A stretch of DNA of 64,000 nucleotides from Ensifer adhaerens. GTDB taxonomy: Bacteria; Pseudomonadota; Alphaproteobacteria; Rhizobiales; Rhizobiaceae. The stretch's first letter is position 1. The number at the start of each line of letters is the position of its first letter. The position numbers were made by a program, and so were the translations under genes. The notes below the pieces were generated by a model, which did no database searches, was not told where the DNA came from, and was given only the letters and a program-made list of their open reading frames with translations. Shown one piece after another: positions 36,984-45,786 of this stretch. The stretch spans positions 248,001-312,000 of the forward strand of contig NZ_PNFP01000007.1 in NCBI RefSeq assembly GCF_002940685.1. Reading direction: 5' to 3'.

Positions 36984-37654
36984 GGCGCCCGCCGGAGGAG
37001 ATAGCCGATGCCGCGCACCGTCTCGATCTGCACGCCGGTGTCGAGAGGTTGCAGGCGCTTGCGCACCCTTGAGACAGCCAGCTCGAGCGCGTTGGGCGTG
37101 ACTTCCTGGCCATATTCGGAAAGGGCGGTTTCAAGCTTGCGCTTCGGCACGACGCGGCCGACCTCGCGCATGAGGATCTCGATCAGGGACCGCTCACGCG
37201 GCGGCAACGGCACCACGGTGCCGTCGCAGGTGAGGTCGGCGGTCGCCGGGTCGTAGCGCAAGCTGCCTGCCTCCAGCACCGGCTGCACCGCCTGGGGGTT
37301 GCGCCTGAGCATCGCGCGGCAGCGCGAGAGCAGTTCGCGATGATGGAAGGGCTTCACGAGATAGTCGTCGGCTCCGGCATCGAGCCCGGCGATGCGTTCG
37401 TCGACGGAACCCTTGGCCGTGATGATGAGCACCGGCAGCCCCGGATACTCCTGGCGCACGCGGCGAAGCAGTGACAGGCCGTCGCCATCGGGCAGTCCGA
37501 GATCGAGCAGCACCAGGTCGTGCTCGCGGGCCGCGATTGCCGTCTCGGCATCGGCCACGCTCGAAACCGCATCGAGGCGCCAGCCTGCATCCCGCATGGT
37601 TTCGCCGACCAGTTCAACCAGTCTCGGACTGTCTTCGACCAGGAGCAGGCGCAT
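36980..37654 (-). CDS. OmpR/PhoB-family response regulator, PmrA/QseB-like
   Basis: A 224-residue two-domain regulator. The receiver domain (residues 1-115) has the acidic pair ED7-8, phosphoacceptor D51 in LLDLGLPDGDG, and K in DYLVKPFHH. The C-terminal winged helix (about 130-222) ends with SRVRKRLQPLD and VRGIGYLL. The ATG at 37654 gives the standard MRLLLVEDS start. It precedes its cognate kinase with 4-bp overlap and is divergent from the eptA-like gene across 272 bp. That region carries no binding repeat that I can identify beyond a GGACA-GCT-TGTCC dyad (37780-37792). Confidence 0.9.
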   Translation of the reverse strand: MRLLLVEDSPRLVELVGETMRDAGWRLDAVSSVADAETAIAAREHDLVLLDLGLPDGDGLSLLRRVRQEYPGLPVLIITAKGSVDERIAGLDAGADDYLVKPFHHRELLSRCRAMLRRNPQAVQPVLEAGSLRYDPATADLTCDGTVVPLPPRERSLIEILMREVGRVVPKRKLETALSEYGQEVTPNALELAVSRVRKRLQPLDTGVQIETVRGIGYLLRRAP

Positions 37655-37926
37655 TGATTCGTCTCGAGAGTGCAGGGCCGCCGCCGACCATATGGGCTTT
37701 CGCGGAGGCTGCCAACTGCCAGCAGCGATACCTACCAGCGCGCGTATCGGCGGGACAATGAGCAATCTTGACGGGGTTTGGACAGCTTGTCCGTCGTATC
37801 TCGATTGCCGAGGGAGAGGGTGTGTCTGAACAGGCGGCCCGCAACACGGCCTCCAACTCGACTGAATGCCCGCGCCTGCAGCGCCCCTCCCAGGCGCTCG
37901 TGCAGTCGCCGTAGGAGACGACAGTT

Positions 37927-39639
37927 TTGACATTTTCAGGTCTTCGCCGCGCGGAAATCGGCAGTCTTGCGCTGAGCGCTCTCGTCAGTGCCTATCTGCT
38001 TGTCGTCACCAACAAGTCCTTCTGGACGCACACGGTCGCCTATTTCGACGATTCCGTCGTGGCGCTCCTGTCCTTCAGCGCGGCACTGTGCCTGCTGACC
38101 TTCGCCGGGCTGACGACCGCCTCCGTCAAATATGTGATGAAGCCGGTGATGATCTTCCTGATCATGGTGTCGGCCTCCGCCTCCTATTTCATCGATACCT
38201 TCGGTGTCATCATCGACAAGGACATGATCGGCAATGCCGCGGTTACGACGCAGGCCGAAGCCAGCCATCTGCTGACCGGCAGTCTGGCGATGCATCTCTT
38301 GCTTTACGGGGTGCTCCCGTCGCTGCTGGTGATCTGGTTCAAGGTCCGTTATCGGCGCTTTTTCGCCAATGCCGCGGTCAACCTGGCGGTGATCATTCCC
38401 TGCTTTCTCGTCAGCGGGGGGCTGGTCTACGCGAACTTTGCAAACATCGCCTACGTTATCCGCGAACACAGGGACCTGATGAAGCGCTTCAATCCGACGG
38501 GGCCGGTCTCCGCGGCGGTTCGCTACGCGTCCTCGACCTTCAAGGGGCGCAACATCGTCGTGCAGCCGCTCGGTACCGATGCCCGTCAGGGCTCGCGCAT
38601 CGCGTCTGCCAGCAAGCCCGTGGTCGTCGTCGTGGTCGCGGGCGAGACCGCGCGGGCGATGAATTTCTCCCTGAACGGCTACGGGCGTGAAACCAATCCG
38701 GAGCTGAAGTCGCTCGATGTCGTCAATTACACCGACACCACCAGCTGCGGCACGGCAACGGCGACGTCGCTTCCATGCATGTTCTCCGTCTACCCGCGTA
38801 AAGAATACAGCGACTGGAAGGCGCGCTCCACGGAGAACCTGATGAACGTGCTGACGCGCGCCGGCGTTGCGACCACCTGGTGGGACAACAACACCGGCAG
38901 CAAGGGCATTGCCGATCTCATCAACTTTGCCAGCATGACTGACCAGAAGAACAGCCCGCTTTGCAAGAACGGGGAGTGCCTGGATGAAATCTTCCTCGGC
39001 GAGCTCGACAGGAAGCTCTCGACGACGAAGAGGAACAGCGTGATCGTCCTGCACCAGCTCGGCAGCCACGGGCCGTCCTACTACCTTCGCTATCCCGAGA
39101 AGTTCCGGCGTTTCACGCCCGATTGCCGGACGCCCGAACTGATGAAGTGTTCGGTCGAAGAAATCACCAACGCCTATGACAACACGATCCTCTACACCGA
39201 TTACGTGTTGGCGAGCGTCGCCCGGTTGCTGGAGAAACATCAGGACCAGATCGCGGGTGCGATGATCTACATGTCAGATCACGGCGAGTCGCTCGGCGAA
39301 AACGGCATCTACCTGCACGGCGCGCCCTATTCCATCGCCCCGCGCGAGCAGACGCAGGTGCCGTTCATCGCCTGGTTCTCGAAGCCTTACCGGGTGGCAA
39401 TGGGCGTCGACACGGCGTGCCTGGCCAAGGATACCGCGCAGCCCAAGTCCCACGACAACCTGTTTCACACCGTGCTCGGCATGATGAATGTCGAGACCAA
39501 GGTCTACAAGCCGGACCTTGACGCTTTTGCAAGCTGCACGAAGAAACAACCGGCAGGCGGGGCGTTCCAGGCGGCGGATACGGCAAAGGACTTGCCCGCA
39601 AACCCCCAGCGTTCCATCGGCTCACAGGGGGCCCTATAG
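37927..39639 (+). CDS. eptA: Phosphoethanolamine transferase, EptA-like
   Basis: A 570-residue inner-membrane enzyme that moves phosphoethanolamine from phosphatidylethanolamine to lipid A or another surface glycolipid. Five N-terminal membrane helices occupy about residues 12-170. The periplasmic alkaline-phosphatase-fold domain has the nucleophile T241 in AGETARAMNFSLNGYGRET, the zinc-site SDHGESLGENGIYLHG segment, and several cysteines typical of the family. No ATG precedes the first helices; the TTG at 37927 has TAGGAG about 9 bp upstream and is the best start. Divergence from a PmrAB-like system suggests control by it, giving resistance to cationic peptides. The acceptor molecule is inferred. 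Confidence 0.9.
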   Translation: MTFSGLRRAEIGSLALSALVSAYLLVVTNKSFWTHTVAYFDDSVVALLSFSAALCLLTFAGLTTASVKYVMKPVMIFLIMVSASASYFIDTFGVIIDKDMIGNAAVTTQAEASHLLTGSLAMHLLLYGVLPSLLVIWFKVRYRRFFANAAVNLAVIIPCFLVSGGLVYANFANIAYVIREHRDLMKRFNPTGPVSAAVRYASSTFKGRNIVVQPLGTDARQGSRIASASKPVVVVVVAGETARAMNFSLNGYGRETNPELKSLDVVNYTDTTSCGTATATSLPCMFSVYPRKEYSDWKARSTENLMNVLTRAGVATTWWDNNTGSKGIADLINFASMTDQKNSPLCKNGECLDEIFLGELDRKLSTTKRNSVIVLHQLGSHGPSYYLRYPEKFRRFTPDCRTPELMKCSVEEITNAYDNTILYTDYVLASVARLLEKHQDQIAGAMIYMSDHGESLGENGIYLHGAPYSIAPREQTQVPFIAWFSKPYRVAMGVDTACLAKDTAQPKSHDNLFHTVLGMMNVETKVYKPDLDAFASCTKKQPAGGAFQAADTAKDLPANPQRSIGSQGAL

Positions 39640-40179
<540 letters not shown>

Positions 40180-40381
40180 AATCAGGACCACGTCAGCGAT
40201 TGAACATTTCCCGCGACGCATTCTCGTGGCTGTCGGCATTCTCCATCGTCGCGCGCGTCCGCGCCGCCATCGGCGCATCTTGCATCCTTTCGGCAAAAGG
40301 CATGTTATAGCACCTTGATCCGGCGATGTTTTCGACCTGAAGCGGTCGGCGCCGGGCTGTCGGACTTTGGAGAATGAATGC

Positions 40382-41053
40382 ATGGCCGCTCGGCATCTGA
40401 CTTTCGCCGTCGGCGATATTCACGGCTGCCTCGATCAGCTGCGCGCGCTGTTGGCTGAAATCGAGGACTATGCGCCGACGGGGCGGGTGATCTTCCTGGG
40501 CGACCTGATCGACCGGGGGCTCGAGAGCCGCGCCGTCATGGAACTGATCATGGCCGGCCCGACCCGACCCGGCTGGACGTGGCTGACGCTCAAGGGCAAC
40601 CACGAGCAGATGCTCTGGGGGGCGAGCAGTGGCGAAAGTGACGTCGAGTGGTGGCTCGTCAATGGCGGCCAGGAGACATTGATCTCCTATGGCGGCACGG
40701 TTCCCGGGCGGCATCTGAAATGGATCAGGGAACTGCCCACGATCCTGGTCGAGCGGTTTCGCATTTTCGTGCATGCCGGTGTTGACGATACCCTGCCACT
40801 GGAGCAGCAGGACGAGGGGATCTTTCTCTGGATCCGGCCGCCTGAAGACTATTCGGGCGATTACTGGGGCCGGCATCTTTGTCACGGGCACACCCCGAGC
40901 ACCGCCAATCCGCGCACGGTCGGGAACCGCACCAATGTCGATTCCGGAGCTGTGTTCAGCGGCATCCTGTCCTGCGCCATCTTCGACGACGACCAGCCGG
41001 GCGGGCCGATCGACTTCCTGACAACGAGCAAGGCTGCCTGGCGCATCGAGTGA
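40382..41053 (+). CDS. Metallophosphoesterase, PPP-type protein phosphatase
   Basis: A 223-residue calcineurin-like phosphatase of the compact bacterial PPP class (PrpA/ApaH-like). It has the metal-site motifs GDIHG, GDLIDRG and KGNHEQM in order, then VHAGVD and CHGHTPS with further ligands. It could dephosphorylate phosphoproteins or dinucleotide polyphosphates. The ATG at 40382 has GGAG about 9 bp upstream; an ATGAATG just before it is in other frames. It is monocistronic; the 202 bp upstream hold no gene I recognise. Confidence 0.88.
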   Translation: MAARHLTFAVGDIHGCLDQLRALLAEIEDYAPTGRVIFLGDLIDRGLESRAVMELIMAGPTRPGWTWLTLKGNHEQMLWGASSGESDVEWWLVNGGQETLISYGGTVPGRHLKWIRELPTILVERFRIFVHAGVDDTLPLEQQDEGIFLWIRPPEDYSGDYWGRHLCHGHTPSTANPRTVGNRTNVDSGAVFSGILSCAIFDDDQPGGPIDFLTTSKAAWRIE

Positions 41054-41166
41054 TACGCGGCAGCGGTGGAGTAAATGGCATTGTGCGGCCGGCTGTCCGG
41101 TAGTAGGTGTGACTTCTCCGCTGGGCGAAGCCTTTGCCGCCCGTTTCATCACCTCAGGGGATTGCC

Positions 41167-41841
41167 TTGGACGCCGCGCCTTCATCCGTTTTCACGAAGA
41201 ATTTTGCTGCCCTCCTGTTCGACATGGACGGCACGTTGTTGAACTCCATGGCCGTGGTCGAACGTGTGTGGGGCGCCTGGGCGGAGCGCAATGGTCTCGA
41301 TCCGGTCGAGTTTATCAAGACCGTACATGGCGTGCGCGCCGTCGATACCATCCGCAATCTCGAGCTGCCGGACGTCGATCCGGAGAAGGAAGCCTACGAC
41401 CTGGCGCTCGCAGAGATCGCCGATGTCGAGGGCATCGTCGAAATCCCCGGCGCGGTCGCCTTCCTGAATTCCCTGCCGCCGGAACGATGGGCGATCGTCA
41501 CGTCCGCGCCGCTTGATCTGGCGGTGCGCCGTCTCGCCGCCGCCGGCATTCCGACGCCGCGGCTGATGATCACCGGCGAGGATGTTTCCGTCGGCAAACC
41601 CGATCCGCAGGGCTACCGGCTCGCGGCCGAGCGGCTTGGCGTGCGTGCGGAGGATTGCCTGGTCTTCGAAGACGCACCGGCCGGTATTCTTGCCGGGATT
41701 GCGGCTGGCGCCGATGTCGTCGTCGTCACCGGCGCGCATGCGGCTGCGGAGGGCACGCCGCACATGACCCTTGCCCGCTACCACGACATCGCGGCGGAGC
41801 GTGCCAGTGACGGCACGGTGTCGCTGCGCCGGACCGCTTGA
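41167..41841 (+). CDS. HAD-superfamily sugar-phosphatase/phosphoglucomutase-like hydrolase
   Basis: A 224-residue HAD hydrolase with motif I FDMDGTLLNS (nucleophile aspartate), motif II VTSAP, and motifs III-IV GKPDPQGYRLAAERL and CLVFEDAPAGILAG, the pattern of sugar-phosphatases and beta-phosphoglucomutase relatives. No ATG lies upstream of motif I. The TTG at 41167 has AGGGG 6-8 bp before it and gives a normal-length N-terminus; a TTG at 41134 is possible. It follows the phosphatase gene after 113 bp and is convergent with the peptide-type binding protein gene, with a strong hairpin between them. Confidence 0.82.
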   Translation: MDAAPSSVFTKNFAALLFDMDGTLLNSMAVVERVWGAWAERNGLDPVEFIKTVHGVRAVDTIRNLELPDVDPEKEAYDLALAEIADVEGIVEIPGAVAFLNSLPPERWAIVTSAPLDLAVRRLAAAGIPTPRLMITGEDVSVGKPDPQGYRLAAERLGVRAEDCLVFEDAPAGILAGIAAGADVVVVTGAHAAAEGTPHMTLARYHDIAAERASDGTVSLRRTA

Positions 41842-41860
41842 AACGCGCGCGATGAGAAGA

Positions 41861-41881
41861 GGAGGCCGCTTGTCGGCCTCC
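41861..41881. terminator. Hairpin between convergent HAD and SBP genes
   Basis: An 8-bp perfect stem GGAGGCCG/CGGCCTCC with loop CTTGT lies midway in the 59-bp gap between two stop codons. It lacks a clear U-tract on either side, so it is a possible bidirectional transcript end. Confidence 0.5.
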
Positions 41882-41900
41882 CGTCATCCGCGTCGCTGCC

Positions 41901-43490
41901 TTACGCGTTGAGCCAGCATTTCGTCAGGGCGTGACCGTTCATCAGTTCGCCGTTCGGATCGTCGATCCAGCCGCCGACCTTGTCGTTCGTGGCGTCGATA
42001 TAGTTGTTGAACATCGGCACGATGACGCCGCCCTCGTCGCGGAGAATCATCGCTGCCTGGCGGTAGAGTGCCTTGCGCTTGGCGTTGTCGAGCTCCCCCC
42101 GCGCGGCAAAGATCAGCTTGTCGAAGTCCTCGCGGAAGAAGCGGGTGTCGTTCCATTCGGCCTTAGAAAGATAGGCGATTGAATAGACCTGGTCCTGCGT
42201 CGGCCGCCCGGTCCAGTAGGACATGCTGAAGGGCTGCTTGTTCCAGACGTCCGACCAGTAGCCGTCACCCGGCTCGCGCTTCAGGTCGATGGTGATCCCG
42301 CATTTGGCGGCGCTCATCTGGAAGAGCTGCGCCGCATCGACAGCGCCGGGGAAGGCGACATCGGAGGTCCGAAGCAGAACTGAGCTGCTGTGCCCGGATT
42401 TCTTGTAGTGGAACTTTGCCTTGTCCGGATCGAAGACGCGCTGTTCGATATCGTTGTCGAACAGCGGATAGCCCTTGATCATTGGCGTGTCGTTGCCGAC
42501 GGTGCCGTAGCCGGCAAGCACCTTTGCCACCATCTCCTCGCGGTCGACGGCATATTTCAGCGCCAGACGCAGGTCGTTGTTGTCGAAGGGCGCCGTGTTG
42601 CAATGGGCGATGAAGACATAGTGACCCTTGCCCGGCACATTGCGGATGACGACGCCGGGAAGGCGACTGATCAGGGCGACGATCTTGGGCTCGATGCGGT
42701 TGATCATGTGGATCTGGCCGCTCTGGAGGGCCGCTGTCCGAGCGGTCGAATCGTTGATGACAGCGATTTCGATCTGATCGGCATGGCCGCGCTCGGCCGA
42801 GCCCCAATAGCCCTCGTGCCGCTCGGCGATATGTTTGACGCCCGGTTCGTTGGAAACGACCTTGTAGGGGCCGGTGCCGATGCCCGCTGTCGGGTCGTCC
42901 TTCCCGCCGTTCGGCTGGATCATCAGGTGGTAATCGCTGACGATATAGGGCAGGTCGGCATTGGGCGCGCGCAGCGTGATGACCACGCTGTCGCCATCGA
43001 CCTTGATCGTCTCGAAGTCCTGAACGAAGGGCAGAGCCGCAGACTTGGAGTCCGCGTCGCCATGACGCTCGAACGTCGCCACCACGTCGGCCGGGGTCAA
43101 TTCCTTGCCATTGTGAAAGGTGACGTCCTTGCGGATCTTGAAGCGCCAGGTCTTGGCGTCCGGCGCTGCCTCATAGGCTTCGGCGAGCCGGTACTCGATC
43201 TCGCCGGTCGGCGATACCTCGACAAGCTGCTCGCCCCAGCAGCGCCCGAGCGTATAGGGAACCTGGCTCGCCCAGGTCGCCGGGTCCAGGCTGTTCGTCG
43301 ATTCTCCGCCGACGAGGCCGGCTTTGAGTGTCCCGCCCTTGATCGGTCCTGCCGCGCGGGCCGCCTGGCCGAGCAGCAGGTTTGCCGAGGCGGCGGTAAT
43401 GCCGAGTGCGGCGGCGCGTCCGAGAAACTCCCGTCGCGACAGCCGGCCCGCGGCAACCTGCTTGCTCATGAATTCCAGTTCAATTGGCAT
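41901..43490 (-). CDS. Peptide-type ABC substrate-binding protein, Tat-exported, orphan
   Basis: A 529-residue family 5 solute-binding protein (DppA/OppA fold). The N-terminus has a twin-arginine signal (LSRREFLGRAAALG, hydrophobic run to about residue 45, cleavage near ARAA). The mature part has LKAGLVGGESTNSLDP, AEAYEAAPDAKTWRFKIR, VTFHNGKELTPADVVATF and TGPYKVVSNEPG, typical for the family. The ATG follows GGGAGGGAG. No permease or ATPase gene of the peptide class adjoins it; a GntR gene and aapJQM lie next to it. It may work with permeases elsewhere, or bind the compound handled by the neighbouring amidohydrolase. Confidence 0.88.
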   Translation of the reverse strand: MPIELEFMSKQVAAGRLSRREFLGRAAALGITAASANLLLGQAARAAGPIKGGTLKAGLVGGESTNSLDPATWASQVPYTLGRCWGEQLVEVSPTGEIEYRLAEAYEAAPDAKTWRFKIRKDVTFHNGKELTPADVVATFERHGDADSKSAALPFVQDFETIKVDGDSVVITLRAPNADLPYIVSDYHLMIQPNGGKDDPTAGIGTGPYKVVSNEPGVKHIAERHEGYWGSAERGHADQIEIAVINDSTARTAALQSGQIHMINRIEPKIVALISRLPGVVIRNVPGKGHYVFIAHCNTAPFDNNDLRLALKYAVDREEMVAKVLAGYGTVGNDTPMIKGYPLFDNDIEQRVFDPDKAKFHYKKSGHSSSVLLRTSDVAFPGAVDAAQLFQMSAAKCGITIDLKREPGDGYWSDVWNKQPFSMSYWTGRPTQDQVYSIAYLSKAEWNDTRFFREDFDKLIFAARGELDNAKRKALYRQAAMILRDEGGVIVPMFNNYIDATNDKVGGWIDDPNGELMNGHALTKCWLNA

Positions 43491-43656
43491 GTCTTACTCC
43501 CTCCCTTGCAAGACCCACCCGGCATGACCGGTATCGTTGCAGATATTGGAGGCAGATGCCGCGCATGGATTCTTGTGGCGCGACAGTTGGTGCCGCAGAT
43601 CGGCGAAAGAAAGTCGTATCTTCGACCGCTCGCTGCAGCGAAGGTGGAGTGCGCCG

Positions 43657-44343
43657 TCAGCCCTTGCGGGCGTAGCGCTGCAGGATCGCGGAGATATCCG
43701 GCTCTTCCTTGCCGGTATCGAGTTCGGCGCGAAGCTCTACCGCGTCGAGGTGCTCGAGCATGATGCGCTCCGCCGTTGCGGTGTCGCGCGATTGCAGGGC
43801 GCGGATGATCTGGACATGCTCGTCGACCGCACATTCCGGCGAATGCAGCCGCGCGAACCGGGCGAGGATCAGCGAACAGCGGGAGACGATCTCCCGGACG
43901 AAACGCGTCAGCGCCTGGGAGCCCGTAAGCTCCGCGAGCAGGATGTGAAACTCGCCGGCGAGCCGGATCGAAAGCGGCCCATGGTCGGACAGCGCCGTCT
44001 CCTCCTGCCGCACATGTTGCTGCAGACGCTTGACGCCGGCGGCGTCGAGATCGGCGACGAGCCGCCGGATCACCTCGGCTTCGAGCATGCGTCTTAGCGC
44101 AAAGATGTCGCGCGCCTCCTCCAAGGTCGGCTCGGCCACGCAGGCACCCTTGTTGGCGCGCAGATCGACGATGCCTTCCGCGTTGAGCCGGACCAGGGCC
44201 GCCCGAACGCTGGTGCGGCTGACCTTGAAATGATCGGCGATCGTGTCTTCGGAAAGTTTCGTTCCGGGCCTCAGGGCCTGCTCCAGGATCGCCTGGCGCA
44301 GGAGCTTGTAGACCACTTCGCTGCGGCTAGATTTCTCAGACAA
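43657..44343 (-). CDS. GntR-family (FadR/FCD) transcriptional regulator
   Basis: A 228-residue regulator. The winged helix at residues about 5-70 contains LSEDTIADHFKVSRTSVRAAL; the C-terminal helical FCD domain (about 80-215) has ARDIFALRRMLEAEVIRRL and conserved histidines (FHILLAELTG, VDEHVQIIRAL) that usually bind a metal and a carboxylate ligand. The TTG at 44343 is preferred because GGGGGAGG lies 5 bp before it; an ATG 42 bp upstream gives an unusual extension with a badly spaced ribosome site. It is divergent from aapJ and followed by the Tat-exported binding protein gene. It probably controls both through the palindrome at 44422-44446. Confidence 0.88.
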   Translation of the reverse strand: MSEKSSRSEVVYKLLRQAILEQALRPGTKLSEDTIADHFKVSRTSVRAALVRLNAEGIVDLRANKGACVAEPTLEEARDIFALRRMLEAEVIRRLVADLDAAGVKRLQQHVRQEETALSDHGPLSIRLAGEFHILLAELTGSQALTRFVREIVSRCSLILARFARLHSPECAVDEHVQIIRALQSRDTATAERIMLEHLDAVELRAELDTGKEEPDISAILQRYARKG

Positions 44344-44421
44344 GGTTGCCTCCCCCAACGGGCCGATCGGGGACCGGCCGAACATGTCCCTTGTCTTCGA
44401 TAGCGCCCGTCCAAATGGTCG

Positions 44422-44446
44422 TCAACATTGTATACAATAATGTTGA
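44422..44446. promoter_or_regulatory. Nested palindromic operator (TTGTATACAA type) between gntR and aapJ
   Basis: A perfect 12-bp palindrome ATTGTATACAAT (44427-44438) overlaps an 8-bp inverted repeat TCAACATT/AATGTTGA (44422-44429 and 44439-44446). TTGTATACAA is a familiar operator form for FCD-type GntR proteins. It lies 79 bp upstream of the regulator's start and 138 bp upstream of aapJ. Confidence 0.7.
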
Positions 44447-44583
44447 TGTTTGTATTCTGGTGTCGTATGCAATTGCAGGCGCCGACAAACAAGGCCGGCG
44501 CCGGCCGGTTCGGGAGGAGGCGCGCGGAGAGGACCGCGCGACCTGAGAAGGCCAGAAAGGGAACAGCCAATGGGAGGGAATTC

Positions 44584-45615
44584 ATGAACAGCAGGATTCT
44601 GCAGCTCTGTGCGACAGTTGCCGGCATCGCCGTCGGCCTGGTGGCCGCGACCACTGCCAACGCCGCGACGACGCTCGAAACCGTCAAGGCCCGCGGCAAG
44701 CTGATCTGCGGCGTCTCGATGAGCACGCCGGGCTTTGCGACGGCCGATGCCAAGGGTCACATGGAGGGCTTCGACGTCGACGTCTGCCGCGCCGTGGCGG
44801 CTGCCGTATTCGGCGATCCGGAAAAGGTCGATTTCGTCCTGACCAATATCAACACGCGCTTCCAGGCGCTTCAGTCCGGCGAGATCGACATGCTGTCGCG
44901 CCAGACGACCATGACCTTTTCGCGCGAAACGTCGCTCGGGCTCGATTTCGGTCCGACCGTGTTCTACGACGGCCAGGGTCTGATGGTGCCGAAGTCGCTC
45001 GGCGTCAACAGCGCCAAGGAACTGACCGACGCGGCGATCTGCACGCTGCCGGGCACCACGACCGCGCAGAACCTCAGCGATTTCTTCCGCTCGATCGGCG
45101 GCAAGTTCGAGCTGGTTGTCTTTGAAAACCCGGACGAGAACCGCAACGCCTTCTTCTCCGGCCGCTGCGAGGCGATCTCGTCCGACCGTTCGGACCTCGC
45201 CTCGATCCGCGCCGTTGCCAACAACCCGGATGATTACGTCGTCCTGCCGGAAACCATCTCCAAGGAGCCGCTGGCGCCGGCCGTTCGCCAGAACGACTCC
45301 AACTGGCGTGACATCGTCTCCTGGTCGGCCTGGATGCTGATGGCCGCCGAAGAGCGTGGGATCACGCAAGCCAATGTCGACGAGATGGCCAAGAGCGAGG
45401 ATCCGGAGATCCAGCGCATGCTCGGCGTCAGCGAAGAACTCGGCAAGATGCTGAACCTCGACAACAAGTGGGGCTACAACGTCATCAAGGGCGTCGGCAA
45501 CTACGGCGAAGTGTTCGAGCGCAACCTCGGCACCAAGACGGCGCTTGGCCTGACGCGTGGCCCGAACACGCGCTGGAGCGAAGGTGGCCTGCTCTACGCA
45601 CCGCCGTTCCGTTGA
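44584..45615 (+). CDS. aapJ: Amino-acid ABC transporter, substrate-binding protein (AapJ-like)
   Basis: A 343-residue family 3 binding protein. A Sec signal peptide covers residues 1-25 (LCATVAGIAVGLVAATTANA), then TTLETVKARGKLICGVS, GFDVDVCRAVAAAVFGD, NINTRFQALQSGEIDML and the late GYNVIKGVGNYGEVFERNLG, the AapJ pattern. In rhizobia AapJQMP is a broad L-amino acid importer. The ATG follows GGGAGGG. It heads an operon with two permeases and an amidohydrolase but no ATPase gene. Control by the divergent GntR protein is likely. The ligand is probably amino-acid-like but may be specialised, given the linked hydrolase. Confidence 0.92.
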   Translation: MNSRILQLCATVAGIAVGLVAATTANAATTLETVKARGKLICGVSMSTPGFATADAKGHMEGFDVDVCRAVAAAVFGDPEKVDFVLTNINTRFQALQSGEIDMLSRQTTMTFSRETSLGLDFGPTVFYDGQGLMVPKSLGVNSAKELTDAAICTLPGTTTAQNLSDFFRSIGGKFELVVFENPDENRNAFFSGRCEAISSDRSDLASIRAVANNPDDYVVLPETISKEPLAPAVRQNDSNWRDIVSWSAWMLMAAEERGITQANVDEMAKSEDPEIQRMLGVSEELGKMLNLDNKWGYNVIKGVGNYGEVFERNLGTKTALGLTRGPNTRWSEGGLLYAPPFR

Positions 45616-45623
45616 GAATTGAC

Positions 45624-45646
45624 GGACCCGCGTTTGACGCGGGTCC
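45624..45646 (+). terminator. Intercistronic hairpin between aapJ and aapQ
   Basis: Perfect 9-bp arms GGACCCGCG (45624-45632) and its complement (45638-45646), loop TTTGA, 8 bp after the aapJ stop. There is no U-tract. As after oppA, it probably stabilises the binding-protein mRNA or reduces readthrough into the permease genes. Confidence 0.65.
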
Positions 45647-45786
45647 ACGTCTCCACATGGTGCCCCAATCGGCCTGTGGGGAGTGCGCGCGGCGTGCCGC
45701 CCGTACTATAAACGATGGAAGTCGATCAGGTTATGATCTTGGGTCGCGCCGGCCCGAGAACATTGTGCTCCAAGGGACGGGTGCCG

